A DNA stretch of 64,000 nt, taken from Bradyrhizobium hereditatis (GTDB lineage Bacteria > Pseudomonadota > Alphaproteobacteria > Rhizobiales > Xanthobacteraceae). The stretch is from assembly GCF_020329435.1 (NCBI RefSeq), contig NZ_JAGKJK010000001.1:62001-126000 (forward strand), in the 5' to 3' direction. Position 1 is the stretch's first letter. The number at the start of each line of letters is the position of its first letter. The translations under genes and the position numbers were made by a program. Of this stretch, positions 54,311 to 62,619 are shown piece after piece. The notes under the pieces were generated by a model, which saw only the letters and a program-made list of their open reading frames with translations, was not told the DNA's origin and made no database searches.

Positions 54311-54613
54311 CTAGTCGCAGCGACGCTCCCTGCGCGTAACCATACGGCCGTCGTCCCGCTCAACTCTTGTAGTCACTGTGCGGCAGCGCTGTCGTGGGCC
54401 GATGGTGACGCCGCCTGGGCCGACGCCGACGGTGGTGTCGCGGTCGTAGCGGTAACGGTCTCTATCATAGTCCCGGTCACGTCCGATCTGAACATCGACT
54501 TGGGCCATCTTGACGCCGGCCATCTTGACGTCTTGGGCGTTGGCCGGGATGGCAAGCGGGGCGGTTGTCAGCGCCGCTGTGGCTGCCGCCAAGGTAAGAG
54601 CGATCTTCAACAT
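54311..54613 (-). CDS. Small secreted protein with GVGPGGV motif
   Basis: A 100-residue exported protein: signal peptide (MLKIALTLAAATAALTTAPLAIPANA-QD), a charged Asp/Arg/Tyr repeat region (RDRDYDRDRYRYDRD), the motif VGVGPGGVTIGP, and a C-terminal Arg-rich tail ending RRERRCD. The start at 54613 has GGGAGGA upstream. The 61935 protein shares the motif and tail, so these form a small family. Role unknown, perhaps an envelope-associated periplasmic protein. Confidence 0.72.
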   Translation of the reverse strand: MLKIALTLAAATAALTTAPLAIPANAQDVKMAGVKMAQVDVQIGRDRDYDRDRYRYDRDTTVGVGPGGVTIGPRQRCRTVTTRVERDDGRMVTRRERRCD

Positions 54614-54828
54614 GTGGGAGTCCTCCCTTGAGCTTGAACCGATGTAACGGGCGCAAGCACTAACCGTTCCACTGGCCGATCGGGGAGATAGGCAAGGTCG
54701 AGACCTTGAAGGCGGCATCGAGCATCGATGCTGTACAGAACGGGCGATCCCCAGCGGAACGGCGATCACGATGCAAGACCAATAGCGACGGAAGGCTGTT
54801 CCGACCTGCCTCCATTATGGAGATAAAC

Positions 54829-55569
54829 GTGGCGCAGAATATCTACGACAATCCCGATTTCTTCGCTGGCTACAGCCAGTTGCCTCGCCAGGTATATGGG
54901 CTGGACGGTGCGCCCGAATGGCCGGCTGTCCAGGCCATGCTGCCTGCGCTAACCGGCAAGCGCGTGGCCGATCTGGGCTGCGGCTTTGGCTGGGCCGCGC
55001 GCTGGATGCGCGCGCAGGGCGCGGTCTCGGTGCTTGGCCTCGATCTGTCGCAGAACATGATCGCACGCGCCAAGGTCGATACCTCGGACCCGGCCATTGA
55101 ATATCGGCTCGCCGATCTCGAGACACTGGAACTGCCCGAAGCGGCTTTCGAGCTCGTCTACAGCGCCCTGACCTTTCACTACGTCGAAGATTTTCGGCGC
55201 CTCGTGCGCATGATCCACAAGGCGCTGGTCGGCGGCGGAGATCTGGTCTTCACGATCGAGCACCCGATCTTCATGGCTGCGGCGCATCCACACTGGATTG
55301 CAGATGAAGACGGGCGCAAGACCTGGCCGGTCAACGGCTACTCGGTCGAGGGCGAGCGCCGCACGGACTGGTTCGCCAAGGATGTACTGAAGTATCACCG
55401 CACGCTCGGCACGACGCTCAATACGCTAGTTGACGCGGGCTTCGAGTTGCGCCGGGTCGAAGAATTCGCCCCGACGCGCGAACAGATTGAGCGCTTGCCC
55501 GAACTGGCTGAAGAGCTGGAGCGGCCGATGATGCTCATGGTCTCAGCGCGGAAGACAGAGAAGCGGTGA
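54829..55569 (+). CDS. Class I SAM-dependent methyltransferase
   Basis: A 246-residue methyltransferase. The SAM loop VADLGCGFGWAARWM spans residues 46-60, followed by GLDLSQNM with the ribose-binding acid and LADLETLELPEAAFELVYSAL. I chose GTG at 54829, whose spacing from the GGAGA site (54819-54823) is good and which begins MAQNIYDNPDFFAGYSQL; an ATG at 54817 is four codons longer. It appears monocistronic. Substrate unknown; the closest relatives are general metabolite methyltransferases. Confidence 0.85.
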   Translation: MAQNIYDNPDFFAGYSQLPRQVYGLDGAPEWPAVQAMLPALTGKRVADLGCGFGWAARWMRAQGAVSVLGLDLSQNMIARAKVDTSDPAIEYRLADLETLELPEAAFELVYSALTFHYVEDFRRLVRMIHKALVGGGDLVFTIEHPIFMAAAHPHWIADEDGRKTWPVNGYSVEGERRTDWFAKDVLKYHRTLGTTLNTLVDAGFELRRVEEFAPTREQIERLPELAEELERPMMLMVSARKTEKR

Positions 55570-55814
55570 TCCTGGCGCCTGGCCTTCGATTACGCGGCTA
55601 CACCCCCAGCGGCGCTGCTGGGCGCAAGCGGTATGCGGGATTTGCCTCAACTGAGCCTCGGGTGTCGCTGCTCACCCGGGCTACCAAGCTTATTCAGACG
55701 TCTTGGATGCGGCTCGTGACTTCACGTTAAGTGCACCATCACCGCAACTCCGCAATTCATTAGCTGCCGTTGCCCGCAACGCATGCACACGCGCTCGATC
55801 CTCAAGGGATATTA

Positions 55815-56168
55815 TCAGCCGCAATTCCAGATCGGCCCTATCGGCGTGCGCGTCCAGCAAGGGCCGAAGCTGCCGCCATTGTAGCGACCGCCGTAAAAGC
55901 CGGGCCGACCGAAATAGTGCCAATTGCCATCGTACCCGTAATAACGCGGGACTGGATCGATATACCAAGGGCGCCGGTTGGAACGCGCCATGCGCGAAAT
56001 CGAACCTTTCCGGCTGTAAACTGGAAGGCTGTTGTTCGGCGGCTGTTGATAGCCCGGCAGGAAGCCGTAGCCGTGCCAGCGTGGCGCTGGCCGTTTATGA
56101 GGTGGCGCAGCCGCCGCGACGACGGGCAGCAGCGATAGAACGATAGCAATTGAAACGAGGCGCAACAT
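55815..56168 (-). CDS. Small secreted Gly/Tyr/Pro-rich protein
   Basis: A 117-residue exported protein. The signal peptide (MLRLVSIAIVLSLLPVVAAA-AP) precedes a Tyr/Gly/Pro/Arg-rich chain (RWHGYGFLPGYQQPP, GRPGFYGGRYNGGSFGP) with Cys residues close to the end. Such low-complexity proteins are common in Bradyrhizobium and may be surface or cell-wall associated. No domain recognised. Confidence 0.6.
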   Translation of the reverse strand: MLRLVSIAIVLSLLPVVAAAAPPHKRPAPRWHGYGFLPGYQQPPNNSLPVYSRKGSISRMARSNRRPWYIDPVPRYYGYDGNWHYFGRPGFYGGRYNGGSFGPCWTRTPIGPIWNCG

Positions 56169-56381
56169 AAGCGCACCATAGACGGCCGGCCAGCGAGAGG
56201 CGATTCAAATCTGCGAACAGTGGAGCGCAACTGCTTTCGAATTGCTTGCGAAACGATCACTTTGCGCCACAACAAGATCCGCCACGGACTGATTGTGCGT
56301 ATCCATGACAAGCAGCTGCTGCAAGAACGGTGCGAACCTCACGCGAACGAGCGCTCAGTTCGATGCCGCAGGCGTCCAGGC

Positions 56382-56414
56382 CTTGATACGATTTCGGAAA
56401 AGAAGTGATTTGCC
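56382..56414. repeat. Copy A' of the duplicated intergenic element
   Basis: CTTGATACGATTTCGGAAAA followed by GAAGTGATTTGCC repeats the segment at 53647-53682. It lies 16 bases before the 56430 copy, so the two types recur near each other. Confidence 0.7.
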
Positions 56415-56429
56415 CGTGTGGAGTTAGTT

Positions 56430-56494
56430 TGTCGCAGGCTGCTCTCGTTGGATTTACTGGACACGTGGGTGCCAAAACCGTTCGAGTGATTTGC
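56430..56494. repeat. Copy B2 of the duplicated element
   Basis: TGTCGCAGGCTGCTCTCGTT, GGATTTACTGGACA and a final CGAGTGATTTGC match the copy at 54091-54151. The intergenic stretch 56169-56576 that holds these copies has no other gene. Confidence 0.7.
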
Positions 56495-56576
56495 TTATCG
56501 GGCAATTGCGGAACGCCGCGCGATTCCCCGAGGGGAAGAGCGCCGGCGTCCGGTTGATCCACGATTGGAGTTCGAA

Positions 56577-56909
56577 CTACTCTTTTCTCAGCTCCACGAT
56601 CGTCTCCGCGCCAGCGATGTTCTGCACTGTGATTTCCACTTGATCGCCGTTGCGGACCGAGTCGAACAGCAGGCCGTCCTGAACCCTGAACTGTTCCGTC
56701 TTGCCCGGAGCTGACCGGATAGCGATCGTGTCGTTGCTTTGATCGACCGTGGCAACCATCCCATGCAGCGACTGTGTTGCCGGTCCGGGTGCGACGGCTG
56801 CTCCCGAGTTGGTCGCGACAGCCGCCTCCCATTGGTCGCCGGCCGGCGAGCAAAGAGCCGCGCCCGGCAGCAGAACGACCGCCAGGGCTAGCATCGTTGA
56901 TTTCACCAT
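56577..56909 (-). CDS. Small secreted CusF-like beta-barrel protein
   Basis: A 110-residue protein with a signal peptide (MVKSTMLALAVVLLPGAALC-SP) and a C-terminal half predicted as beta strands (GMVATVDQSNDTIAIRSA ... EQFRVQDGLLFDSV ... DQVEITVQ). That resembles the small OB-like fold of CusF-type periplasmic copper-binding proteins, but the metal-binding Met/His/Trp set is not evident. Function unassigned. It lies 67 bases after the PepSY gene on the same strand. Confidence 0.6.
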   Translation of the reverse strand: MVKSTMLALAVVLLPGAALCSPAGDQWEAAVATNSGAAVAPGPATQSLHGMVATVDQSNDTIAIRSAPGKTEQFRVQDGLLFDSVRNGDQVEITVQNIAGAETIVELRKE

Positions 56910-56975
56910 ATGAATGCTCTCCTCTTTCGCTTTCTTTTGGCCGGCGGCATCGCCGCCCGATCCGCCTGCGCGATG

Positions 56976-57209
56976 CTACTTTTGCTCTTTGATCTGGCCG
57001 CTGCTGTCGACGACAAGGCGGACTTCCTTGCCATTTTTGATTGCCTTTACCGCCGTCCCTTCGGGGGTCGACTTGATATCGCTGACTTGCGTGTAGCCTG
57101 CAGCCTCAATCTTCGCGATAAGCTCCTGCTGGGTGAGTGCATGGGCCGGCGAGAGGACGCCTAGCAAAGCTAACCAAACGATCGTCCGAGAGATGTTTCG
57201 GGTCCGCAT
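56976..57209 (-). CDS. Small PepSY-domain secreted protein
   Basis: A 77-residue exported protein. A signal peptide (MRTRNISRTIVWLALLGVLSPAHA) precedes one PepSY-like domain (LTQQELIAKIEAAGYTQVSDI, ending VRLVVDSSGQIKEQK). The start at 57209 has CAGGAGAACG upstream; an in-frame start at 57272 is less likely. PepSY proteins inhibit or bind proteases and metals in the envelope. It lies between the DUF1259 gene and the CusF-like gene, all on the reverse strand, so an operon is possible. Confidence 0.75.
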   Translation of the reverse strand: MRTRNISRTIVWLALLGVLSPAHALTQQELIAKIEAAGYTQVSDIKSTPEGTAVKAIKNGKEVRLVVDSSGQIKEQK

Positions 57210-57288
57210 AATCCGTTCTCCTGCGTTGATATCCGCCCCATGTTCTAAAATCGGCCAGTTCGCTTTCCTCATCTTCGCTGCTCCAATG

Positions 57289-58176
57289 TCAATGCAGCGC
57301 GACCGCAGCCTTGTCGAGCGCGGCGCGCAAGCCTTTCGCCAATTTCACTGCATCATCGTTGGCCCAGAAATGGCAGAAGAACAGCCGCGGTTGCTCGTTC
57401 AGCATGTGGCTGTGCAGCGCGGTTACCTCGATCCCGTTGCCTCGCAAGGTCTTGATGACCGGGTTGACCTCGTCAGCTGTCAGAACGAAGTCGCCGGTAA
57501 TCGCGGCCTTGCCGCCGCCGGTGGGCTGAAAGCCGATTGCCTCGGCGACGCCCATGGGACCGACTGGTGTGAGCGGCATACCGCCTTCACTGATCGGATC
57601 ACGGCGCGGCACGGCGAACTGGTAGACGCCACCATTGTTCTGGCCCTTGACGCCGATGATCTGGTCAAGTTGCGCTGTGTCGAGATCGATCGGCGGCGGG
57701 GCGCCGGCGGCAGGTGCGGTAAGCGGAGTTTTGCTTGCCGAGAGCGCATCGCGGATGACCGCCGCCATCTTCACGGGATCTCCATGGCCGCCGACATGCA
57801 TGTAGAAGGTTGCCGGGCTGGCGCGCAGCACATGATTGTGTACGGCAGTGATCTCCAGTCCGCCTTCGATCAGCTTCAGCATGACTGGGTTGACCTCGGT
57901 CTCCAACAGCACGAGATCGCCCATCGCCATTACGCCGCCATGGGCCGGCTTGAAGGCCACCCAGCCACCGAGCGCGAGCGCCGGCTTGATCGCGACACCG
58001 TCTAGCGTGACTGAAAGATCGGTGCGGGGAAAGCCGTAACGGTGCACGTCGCCGTTGACAGCGCCTTTTCTGCCGAAGGTGTCATCGACCTTCTGCCAAT
58101 CGATCTCCTGCGATCGCGCGGTGGTGTTGAGGGCTACCGCCAGGATCAAAACGACAATTATGAGCACTGGACGCAT
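57289..58176 (-). CDS. DUF1259 (LppY/LpqO-like) secreted protein
   Basis: A 295-residue exported protein (signal MRPVLIIVVLILAVALNTTARS) with two repeats of the DUF1259 domain. Repeat 1 has MAMGDLVLLETEVNPVMLKL and the AVHNHVL motif; repeat 2 has AITGDFVLTADEVNPVIKTL and ALHSHML. The His-x-His pairs in both (HNH, HSH) and a Cys/His at FFCHFW suggest a metal site. The LppY/LpqO family is uncharacterised but common in soil bacteria. It heads the reverse cluster with the PepSY and CusF-like genes. Confidence 0.85.
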   Translation of the reverse strand: MRPVLIIVVLILAVALNTTARSQEIDWQKVDDTFGRKGAVNGDVHRYGFPRTDLSVTLDGVAIKPALALGGWVAFKPAHGGVMAMGDLVLLETEVNPVMLKLIEGGLEITAVHNHVLRASPATFYMHVGGHGDPVKMAAVIRDALSASKTPLTAPAAGAPPPIDLDTAQLDQIIGVKGQNNGGVYQFAVPRRDPISEGGMPLTPVGPMGVAEAIGFQPTGGGKAAITGDFVLTADEVNPVIKTLRGNGIEVTALHSHMLNEQPRLFFCHFWANDDAVKLAKGLRAALDKAAVALH

Positions 58177-58191
58177 GATTACTCTCCATCT

Positions 58192-58404
58192 TCACTCTGA
58201 TCGCGCGTAACCTTGGACGGTGTCCCCGCGCTTCAACCCTAATAGGGCCAATGCGATCACGAAGCCTTCGTGCACCCGGGCGGCATCGCCGTAGTAAGTG
58301 ACGGTCGATCCGCATCGGCTATCGTTCGAACGTGACGTCGCGGACCCGCCGGTGCGCAAGCCGCCGTCTTCAGATTGGGATGTTTGATGCTTTGGTTCGT
58401 CCAC
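58192..58404 (-). CDS. Hypothetical small protein
   Basis: A 70-residue reading frame with a GTG start (58404) and a good AGAGGA ribosome site six bases upstream; the N-terminal 30 residues are polar (DEPKHQTSQSEDGG) and the rest VTYYGDAARVHEGFVIALAL has one amphipathic segment. It sits just upstream of the DUF1259 gene on the same strand. No family recognised, so coding status is uncertain. Confidence 0.4.
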   Translation of the reverse strand: MDEPKHQTSQSEDGGLRTGGSATSRSNDSRCGSTVTYYGDAARVHEGFVIALALLGLKRGDTVQGYARSE

Positions 58405-58575
58405 GCGCAATCCTCTCGACAAATCGAGTGTTGCGCAGAGCTTGGACGGATTAACGTCTGATGGGGAGTCTGCTTATCCCCGCGCGCAGTTATTACCGCA
58501 GATCGAACGGCGCATGCAACCCGACCAATAGGGAAGTGGTTGAGGCTGCTCCATCACAAGGGCGTGTGCGGAAAC

Positions 58576-59517
58576 TCACTTCGAAGAGGTGCTCGACTTC
58601 AATGCCCAGCCCTTCCTCTGGAGTTGCCGCAAATCGCTTGAAGCTTCCGCAAGCAACCAATCGCGAAAGGTCACAATCTTCGGCAGGTTTGCGGTCGCCT
58701 TTGGGCAAATGATCCAGTAGGTCTTGGCCAAGGGGAGCGCCAGCACGAATGGGCGCACCAGATGCCCCTTAATAAGATCCCATGCCGCGAGCGTGGTACG
58801 CGCCAGTGCAATGCCTTGCCCATTGATGGCGGCGTCGATCACCATGCTGGCGCGATTGAGCACAGGCCCGTGCATGACGCCAGCTTCGTCCAGGCCAGCC
58901 TCCCGCAGCCAATTGTTCCAATCCGTGCGGCTGTCCATGTGGATCAGTGGAAACTTCAGGATGTCTGCAGGCTTCGCGAGCCTGCGGCGAACAGAAAGCA
59001 GCTTTGGGCTGCAGACCGCAAACAATTGTTCCGAACTCAGCCGCACCGTGTCCAGGCCCGGCCAGTTGCCGTCACCATGGCGCACCGCCAGGTCCACCTC
59101 CTCGCGAGCGAAATCAACGTGATGCAGCGTGGCTGAGATGCGCAAGTCGATATCGGGGTGCGCCTCGGCAAAATGGCCGAGCCGATGCACCAGCCACTTG
59201 GCGGCGAAATCCGGTGATGTCGAGACCGTAAGCACGCCTGCGTTCTGCCGCTGCAAGAGCCGCTCGGTGCCAATGGCTATGCGGTCGAGCGCGTCACGCA
59301 CAACGGCGAGATAGTCGCGTCCCGCTTCGGTGATGATCAGGCGCTGGCGCTCGCGGTTAAACAGCTTGATCGCAAGCTCTGCTTCCAGCGCTTTTACCTG
59401 ATGGCTCACTGCGCCTTGGGTGACGCAAAGCTCTTCCGCTGCGCGCGTAAAACTTTCATGCCGCGCAGCGGCTTCGAAGGCTTTCAAGGCATTGAGCGGC
59501 GGCAGGTGAGGGCGCAT
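58576..59517 (-). CDS. LysR-family regulator, GcvA-like
   Basis: A 313-residue LysR protein with an N-terminal winged helix (PPLNALKAFEAAARHESFTR, ALEAELAIKLFNRERQ) of the GcvA subgroup, then an effector-binding domain. It is divergent from the small DUF1127 gene and the GST, so it probably regulates them. An inverted repeat in the shared region at 59567-59583 is a candidate site. Confidence 0.9.
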   Translation of the reverse strand: MRPHLPPLNALKAFEAAARHESFTRAAEELCVTQGAVSHQVKALEAELAIKLFNRERQRLIITEAGRDYLAVVRDALDRIAIGTERLLQRQNAGVLTVSTSPDFAAKWLVHRLGHFAEAHPDIDLRISATLHHVDFAREEVDLAVRHGDGNWPGLDTVRLSSEQLFAVCSPKLLSVRRRLAKPADILKFPLIHMDSRTDWNNWLREAGLDEAGVMHGPVLNRASMVIDAAINGQGIALARTTLAAWDLIKGHLVRPFVLALPLAKTYWIICPKATANLPKIVTFRDWLLAEASSDLRQLQRKGWALKSSTSSK

Positions 59518-59566
59518 CGCACGACTTCATGAGAAAAACTAGGGCAGGCGCGAGAAACGATGCTTT

Positions 59567-59583
59567 GCGGGGAAGCGTCCCGC
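59567..59583. promoter_or_regulatory. Candidate LysR binding site between 58576 and 59635
   Basis: GCGGG (59567-59571), seven bases, CCCGC (59579-59583) is an inverted repeat in the middle of the 117-base divergent region. LysR proteins bind such dyads, but the short GC-rich arms make this a tentative call. Confidence 0.4.
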
Positions 59584-59634
59584 GATACTATTGAACAGCT
59601 CCAGTAAAGCATTTCAAGCGATTTGGAGCCTCTC

Positions 59635-59883
59635 ATGTCCATCCTGTTAACCGATACATTGTCGATCCCGCCGGTACAGGCCGCCGACCCGGCCACGCCA
59701 CTTCAACAATCCAGCTCAGGAACGCCAGCCACCACCCGGTCGCTCGGATGGTGGAGTTGGATCGACCGGCGGCTTCAGCGCATCGCGCTGCACGAGATTG
59801 CCGACGATCCGCATCTGCTCAACGACCTCGGCCTGACCCGCGACCAGGCGCTGCGCGAGGCCGCAAAGCCCTTCTGGCGCTGA
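59635..59883 (+). CDS. DUF1127 (YjiS-like) small protein
   Basis: An 82-residue protein whose C-terminal half (IDRRLQRIALHEIADDPHLL, NDLGLTRDQALREAAKPF) is the DUF1127 helix-turn arrangement. Members can bind RNA or affect small-molecule metabolism in Rhizobiales. It precedes the GST by 24 bases on the same strand, likely under the divergent LysR regulator. The start at 59635 (MSILLTDTLSIPP) has GGAGCC upstream. Confidence 0.8.
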   Translation: MSILLTDTLSIPPVQAADPATPLQQSSSGTPATTRSLGWWSWIDRRLQRIALHEIADDPHLLNDLGLTRDQALREAAKPFWR

Positions 59884-59907
59884 GAACATTTATAGGGGAG
59901 AACCAGG

Positions 59908-60552
59908 ATGTCCGATCCGATCGTGTACGGCTTTCCACGCAGCACATTTGTCAACATCGTTCGCCTGATCCTGACGCACAAGGATGTGACGTATGAATTC
60001 CATGATCTCGAACCAGTCATGGGCAAGCCCGATCATCTGGCGCTGCACCCATTCAACCGCGTCCCGATCCTCAGGGACGGCGATCTAACCGTCTACGAGA
60101 CGAGCGCGATTGCCACCTATGTCGACGAAGCCTTTGGCGGCGCGTCGCTGACGCCGAAGGACGCCAAGGCACGGGCGCGCATGAATCAATGGATCAGCGC
60201 GGTCAATTCCTATTACTACCCCTACATGATCTATCACGTGACGCATGAGCGCCTGGTTTTCCCCGAGCTCGGCATTGCTTCGGACGAGAAGGTTGTGGCG
60301 CATGCGTTGCCCAAGGTCGAGACAGCGCTTGCTGTAGCCGAACGCCAGCTTGCGCACGGCAAGGAGTTTTTGCTCGGCGACGAGCTCTCGATCGCGGACT
60401 TCTATCTGCTGCCGAGCACGTTCGCCTTTAGCCTGACTGCCGAGGGGCAATCGATCTATCCGAAATTCCCGGCGTTCTGCCGCTGGCGGGAACGCATGGA
60501 CAATCTACCGGCGACGCAAAGGTTCGTGCCGCCGTGCAGCGCCTGCCGATAG
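59908..60552 (+). CDS. Glutathione S-transferase family protein
   Basis: A 214-residue GST. The thioredoxin-like N-terminal domain starts YGFPRSTFVNIVRLIL with Ser/Thr near the catalytic site and has FNRVPILRDGDLTVYETSAI (the GSH-binding cis-Pro segment); the helical C-terminal domain follows. It is downstream of the DUF1127 gene under probable LysR control. Detoxification is likely; the substrate is unknown. Confidence 0.88.
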   Translation: MSDPIVYGFPRSTFVNIVRLILTHKDVTYEFHDLEPVMGKPDHLALHPFNRVPILRDGDLTVYETSAIATYVDEAFGGASLTPKDAKARARMNQWISAVNSYYYPYMIYHVTHERLVFPELGIASDEKVVAHALPKVETALAVAERQLAHGKEFLLGDELSIADFYLLPSTFAFSLTAEGQSIYPKFPAFCRWRERMDNLPATQRFVPPCSACR

Positions 60553-60596
60553 AACACGCCCGTGAATGGGCCAACTCGCATCGGCCGAAGTACTGA

Positions 60597-60998
60597 TCAT
60601 CGAGATAGCATGAAGCGCGATGCTGAAGCGACCAGCGACACGCCAGCAAGTAGAACCAGTATCAGCACTGACTTGCGGAAAGTTTCGTCGTTGATTGTTC
60701 CGTAGAGTTTGAACTCGATCCAGATGCCGGCGATCATGAACGGAAGACCGATGCCGTACAGTTTGACGGTTTCGACCGTGTACGATGCCGCGATGAGTTG
60801 CGAAACGGAGATGATCACAAAGGCCGTGAACAGCACGGGTTGAAAGACAGCCCGTTGCTTATCCTTTGACCATCCCCGCAATTGGCAGGAGATGGTGGAG
60901 ATGACTCCGCCAAGGCCTGTGAGGCCACCGAGCAGCCCGTTGGAAATCCCGATCGCAACGTCGGCCGGGACACCAATCTTCACCGGCTTGATCGGCGC
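60597..60998 (-). pseudogene. Decayed TauE/SafE-family transporter (C-terminal half)
   Basis: The frame encodes a recognisable second half of a TauE/SafE exporter, GISNGLLGGLTGLGGVISTI and QPVLFTAFVIISVSQLIAAS among others, but the first half (four helices) is missing and upstream in-frame residues to 61277 are unrelated and non-hydrophobic. No plausible start codon lies at the beginning of the homology. I read it as a truncated remnant. Compare the intact family member at 22227. Confidence 0.7.
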
Positions 60999-61141
60999 GC
61001 CTCGAACCGCTGCAGGGCAATGGGTTCGCGTCTGCTGCTTGCCGATCCTGAAGCGGTCGGCTCCGGAAGGACACGGCGGTTGAACGCACGGCGCGCGCAA
61101 TATCCGGCAGAAGAGCGAGATGAGGTGAGCGAGGCTTCCAA

Positions 61142-61567
61142 CTAGCGATCCTCGTCCGGATGCACCCACTTGTACGGCGTGATTTCCTGTTTTTCCGCCA
61201 GCTTTATCATGCGCACCGGTGGCGCGTAGCGGCCCTTTCGGCACGACCTGCATTTCAGCGACGCCTCGAGCTTCCATATCGGTGTGTCGCGGGGACGGCG
61301 GATGGCATCGAGCGGCAGGCTCGCGCGCGTCCTGCAGCTGCTACATTCGACTTCGAGCCAGCCGAGGCCAGCGCTGATACATTGTCCTATGGTCGGGGAA
61401 GGCTGAGCGGGGCCGCCATAGCCTTCCATCCGCACTGACCACGCATGCGCCTCGGCGCGGTCCGCGTCGCGAACTGCCTTCTGCGCGGCCTCTCTCGCGC
61501 TTTTGGCGCGGATGTCGGCACCTATGATCCGACCGGACCAGATGACTTGGCGCTTCTTTGTGCTCAT
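61142..61567 (-). CDS. Hypothetical protein with two CxxC motifs
   Basis: A 141-residue soluble protein. Two CxxC pairs, CSSC near residue 75 and CRSC near 105, frame a basic segment (RASLPLDAIRRPRDTPIWKL), consistent with a zinc ribbon. The N-terminal half is Arg/Ala-rich and helical. I prefer the ATG at 61567 (MSTKKRQVIWSGRI); a start three codons earlier is possible. Conserved in Bradyrhizobiaceae as an unnamed protein to my knowledge. Its stop lies within the same frame-shifted region as the upstream end of the TauE remnant. Confidence 0.65.
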   Translation of the reverse strand: MSTKKRQVIWSGRIIGADIRAKSAREAAQKAVRDADRAEAHAWSVRMEGYGGPAQPSPTIGQCISAGLGWLEVECSSCRTRASLPLDAIRRPRDTPIWKLEASLKCRSCRKGRYAPPVRMIKLAEKQEITPYKWVHPDEDR

Positions 61568-61785
61568 GGCCGACAATTACAGCGGCTCTTGCAGCGGGGT
61601 GCAACGCCACTAGCTTGGAGGCGCCTTGCCCCACGGTTTCGTCAATGTGCAAGTCTGTACTCAATCACCATCAACCAGCAAGCTATTCGCCGCTGTTCCG
61701 GGTGATGAAACGATGCGGCGGCAAACTGCCACCTATGCCGGGCGTGTTGCCGGATTATCCCGCGGCAGTTGTGCGCGATGGAAAG

Positions 61786-61816
61786 AGAAGGGCCGCAGCG
61801 GTGCTGCGGCCCTTCT
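61786..61816. terminator. Bidirectional hairpin terminator
   Basis: A 13-base stem AGAAGGGCCGCAG (61786-61798) / CTGCGGCCCTTCT (61804-61816). On the plus strand TTCTTT lies at its end; on the minus strand it runs into CTTCTCTTTCC. It likely ends the reverse gene at 61935, and may also stop forward readthrough. Confidence 0.75.
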
Positions 61817-61934
61817 TTGCGGGAACGTTGTCGCAGTTGGGAGTGCGACATCGTTCAATTCTTGACTTGCCGATCGGTTCCAGCATTCAAGCCGGACCCT
61901 GATCTGATCCTCGTTCCACTAACCGCATGCCTGT

Positions 61935-62159
61935 TTAGTCGCAGATGCGCTCACGGATCCTGACGCGTTCACCAAAGCGGTTGGTGCGTTCGCGGATCAC
62001 GATCCGGCAGTCATCTCTGTAATCACGGTAATAGTGGCGATCATAGTAGCCAGGACCGACATAGACGCCTCCAGGGCCAACGCCAAACTCGATAGCGTTC
62101 GCAGAAGCGATGGTTCCGACCGTAAGCAGTGTCGCAATCGTCAAGACAGATAGCTTCAT
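61935..62159 (-). CDS. Small secreted protein with GVGPGGV motif
   Basis: A 74-residue exported protein: signal peptide (MKLSVLTIATLLTVGTIASANA), the motif FGVGPGGVYVGPGYYDR, an Asp/Arg-rich segment (RDYRDDCRIVIRERT) and a C-terminal RIRERICD. It shares the GVGPGGV motif, Cys-Arg segment and final Arg-x-Arg-Cys-Asp pattern with the 54311 protein. A strong terminator follows. Role unknown. Confidence 0.75.
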   Translation of the reverse strand: MKLSVLTIATLLTVGTIASANAIEFGVGPGGVYVGPGYYDRHYYRDYRDDCRIVIRERTNRFGERVRIRERICD

Positions 62160-62425
62160 AGATACCTCCTCTTGTCGACCGATAGACCAAAGGCTTGGGA
62201 GGGCATTCGTTCCGAATGGCGGAGATTTTGATGGTTCTCTTATCTGAGGTTCCGCTTGCGAAACATTGCAGCGAGCGACGTGGTTTCGATGACGGATGAA
62301 GCCGTCGTGGTGGCAGTTCTTGCGTGTGCGCGCGAGCGTAAGGAACCGGGAACCGGAGGCCGTTCTGGAAACTTGATCGACTTTGGTCGATGCGCCCTTT
62401 GGCTTCGTACTGGGACGAGAACGCC

Positions 62426-62593
62426 ATGACATCACTTGCGAAACTTCTCACTCAAAAGCAGCAACTGCTGGCCAGGTTGGAGGAGGACCCGGGACCTAAT
62501 GAGCGCGCCGAACTGGAGCGGCTCTTAGAGAAGGTCGATGCAGCGTTGAGTTCACTGCAGTCGGCACCCAGCGGGATGACTGAGGATCAATGA
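62426..62593 (+). CDS. Small helical hypothetical protein
   Basis: A 55-residue, entirely charged and helix-prone protein (MTSLAKLLTQKQQLLARLEE, ERAELERLLEKVDAALSSLQ), likely a short coiled coil. The start at 62426 lies after GGACGAGAACGCC, a weak site. It converges on the LysR gene at 62620. Moderate confidence from codon pattern and coiled-coil periodicity. Confidence 0.5.
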   Translation: MTSLAKLLTQKQQLLARLEEDPGPNERAELERLLEKVDAALSSLQSAPSGMTEDQ

Positions 62594-62619
62594 TATCGCG
62601 TTTGATATCGCAAAGATCA

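Noticed and set aside
54829..55569. Extended start of the methyltransferase at 54706
   Set aside because: The additional 41 residues are not hydrophobic or conserved-looking and the ribosome site at 54819 fits the GTG start.
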